DNA of 5,613 nucleotides, taken from NCBI GenBank assembly GCA_030673585.1, contig DAOVIU010000111.1, positions 1-5,613 of the forward strand, written 5' to 3'. The notes under the pieces are model-generated. The model was not told the DNA's origin and searched no databases. It was given only the letters and a program-made list of their open reading frames with translations. The DNA is from Pseudomonadota bacterium. GTDB lineage: Bacteria; Desulfobacterota; BSN033; G020346125. Within the stretch, counting starts at the first letter, position 1. Every line of letters starts with the position of its first letter. A program made the translations under genes and the position numbers. Of the stretch, positions 4,590-5,613 are shown in pieces.

Positions 4590-5613
4590 ATGAAAGTCAG
4601 GCTGAAATATAGACAGGGTGAAAGGGAATTGGTTATTCCCGGAAAGGCAAGAGTCTCCGTGCTCAGTCCGCCAACCTTACCGGCAGTAGAGGACGTGGAC
4701 GAGGCCTTTGAAAAGGCCATGGATTCTCCCCTGGGCGGGCAAAGCCTGGAGACGATGGATGAACCAAGAAACGTGGCCATTGCGGTACCAGATGAAACCA
4801 GGCCAGCCCCCGTAAAAATCCTCCTGCCCCTGCTGCTCAACAGGCTGTATAAGGCTTTCCCTCCTCTTACCCCTGAACGTGTTACCATCGTAATCGGCGG
4901 TGGGTTTCACCCTCCTCTAGATGAGATCGGCATTCGCAGGGTTGTTCCCGAATCCCTGGCCCCGGGTTGCAAGGTAGTCTCCCACGATGCGATTCATTCC
5001 CGGATGACCGACCACGGCACAACGAGCCTGAAAACCCCGGTGTCGATCAACGCACATTTTATGGAGGCCGATCTCAGGCTGGTAATCGGAAACATCGATC
5101 CCCACCAGTTCGTGGGTTTTACCGGAGGAGCCAAAGGAGCGGTGATCGGATGTGGATCCAAGAATACCATTGAGGTCAACCATGCCCTGATGTTCAATGA
5201 AAATGCCCGTGTTGCCAACATCGAGGGCAATCCTGTCCGATCGGACATCGATGAGGCTGGTGACCTGATAGGAATTCATCTCGTCATCAATGTGGTCCTG
5301 GACGCTTCAAAGAGGATAGTGAAGCTCCTGGTAGGTGAACCCAAAGTGATCTGCCAGGAGGGGGCCAAGGCATGCAGCGCCCTTTACGGGGTAGGCATTA
5401 AGGAAAGGTTTGACATAGCCATAGCATCCTGCGGCGGACATCCCAAGGATATCAACCTCTACCAGGCACATAAGGGATTGGACAACGCGTGCTATTTTGT
5501 ACGAGAGGGCGGTGTCATTATCCTGGTGGCAGAATGCAAGGATGGATTTGGTAACCAAATCTTCGAGGAATGGATGACGGAGGGAACCACATCCAAGAAT
5601 TTAATCTCCCGTA
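4590..5613 (+). CDS. larA: LarA-family nickel-pincer 2-hydroxyacid racemase-like protein (3' end cut by window)
   Basis: The frame opens at ATG 4590 and stays open for 341 codons to the window edge, so the C-terminus (the family is usually ~420-430 residues) is missing. Motifs of nickel-dependent lactate racemase are all present: DETRP (68-72); His107 in GGGFHPP; His172 in DPHQF; Lys182 in GFTGGAKGA, equivalent to the lysine that carries the pincer cofactor; His198 in EVNH, equivalent to the nickel-ligand histidine; and Gln292/Lys295 in YQAHK. Spacing matches Lactiplantibacillus plantarum LarA almost residue for residue, so the active site looks intact. The substrate cannot be read from sequence, since the family includes racemases for lactate and other 2-hydroxy acids. 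No larB, larC or larE is in the window. The gene diverges from the kinase-comA cluster across a short intergenic region. No clear Shine-Dalgarno precedes the ATG, but no alternative in-frame start exists back to the TGA at 4500-4502. Confidence 0.92.
   Translation, partial: MKVRLKYRQGERELVIPGKARVSVLSPPTLPAVEDVDEAFEKAMDSPLGGQSLETMDEPRNVAIAVPDETRPAPVKILLPLLLNRLYKAFPPLTPERVTIVIGGGFHPPLDEIGIRRVVPESLAPGCKVVSHDAIHSRMTDHGTTSLKTPVSINAHFMEADLRLVIGNIDPHQFVGFTGGAKGAVIGCGSKNTIEVNHALMFNENARVANIEGNPVRSDIDEAGDLIGIHLVINVVLDASKRIVKLLVGEPKVICQEGAKACSALYGVGIKERFDIAIASCGGHPKDINLYQAHKGLDNACYFVREGGVIILVAECKDGFGNQIFEEWMTEGTTSKNLISR

Noticed and set aside
4514..4910. Open frames on the minus strand opposite the start of the LarA-family gene
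   Set aside because: They have no recognisable motifs and are antisense to a frame with a full set of LarA catalytic residues.
4499..5184. A 15-base exact repeat, ttgaggtcaaccatg, at 4499-4513 and 5170-5184
   Set aside because: The second copy encodes part of the conserved LarA nickel-ligand region, and flanking bases do not match. Probably coincidence, with no sign of a duplication or target site.

Overview
The window looks like accessory sulfur-metabolism DNA from an anaerobic bacterium of sulfate-reducer ancestry, most likely Desulfobacterota. This rests on a DsrA N-terminus, a DsrN/CbiA-type glutaminase domain, an Archaeoglobus-type IscU/IscS pair, a phosphosulfolactate synthase and a LarA-family protein. 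The lineage is inferred from gene families only. I see no rRNA, tRNA, CRISPR array or insertion sequence.

Layout. From about 4510 down to base 1, everything reads leftward (minus strand): a good sigma-70-type promoter (4480-4508), a ~140-base leader that may encode a 31-residue peptide, a P-loop ATPase/kinase-like gene, comA (one base after the kinase stop), a 100-base gap, iscU with a C-terminal zinc-ribbon tail, iscS, and then an in-frame hybrid gene. The hybrid joins the first ~143 residues of dissimilatory sulfite reductase alpha (DsrA) to the C-terminal glutaminase domain of DsrN (sirohydrochlorin/cobyrinate amidase). Its frame is broken by a TAG where the family usually has Gln, and it runs off the left edge. 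Diverging to the right from about 4590 is a LarA-family gene that runs off the right edge.

How the parts may fit. ComA condenses sulfite with phosphoenolpyruvate, DsrAB reduces sulfite, and LarA enzymes racemise 2-hydroxy acids, so sulfite and sulfolactate chemistry is a plausible shared theme. IscU and IscS form a minimal Fe-S assembly pair. The IscS has lost the PLP-binding lysine and several neighbouring PLP contacts but keeps the mobile-loop cysteine. This matches the unusual Archaeoglobus fulgidus protein, which is thought to work with free sulfide rather than as a desulfurase.

The two strongest items for a second look are the dsrA'-'dsrN hybrid, which looks like the scar of a deletion across dsrA-dsrB-dsrD-dsrN or an assembly chimera, and the lysine-less IscS beside a zinc-ribbon IscU.
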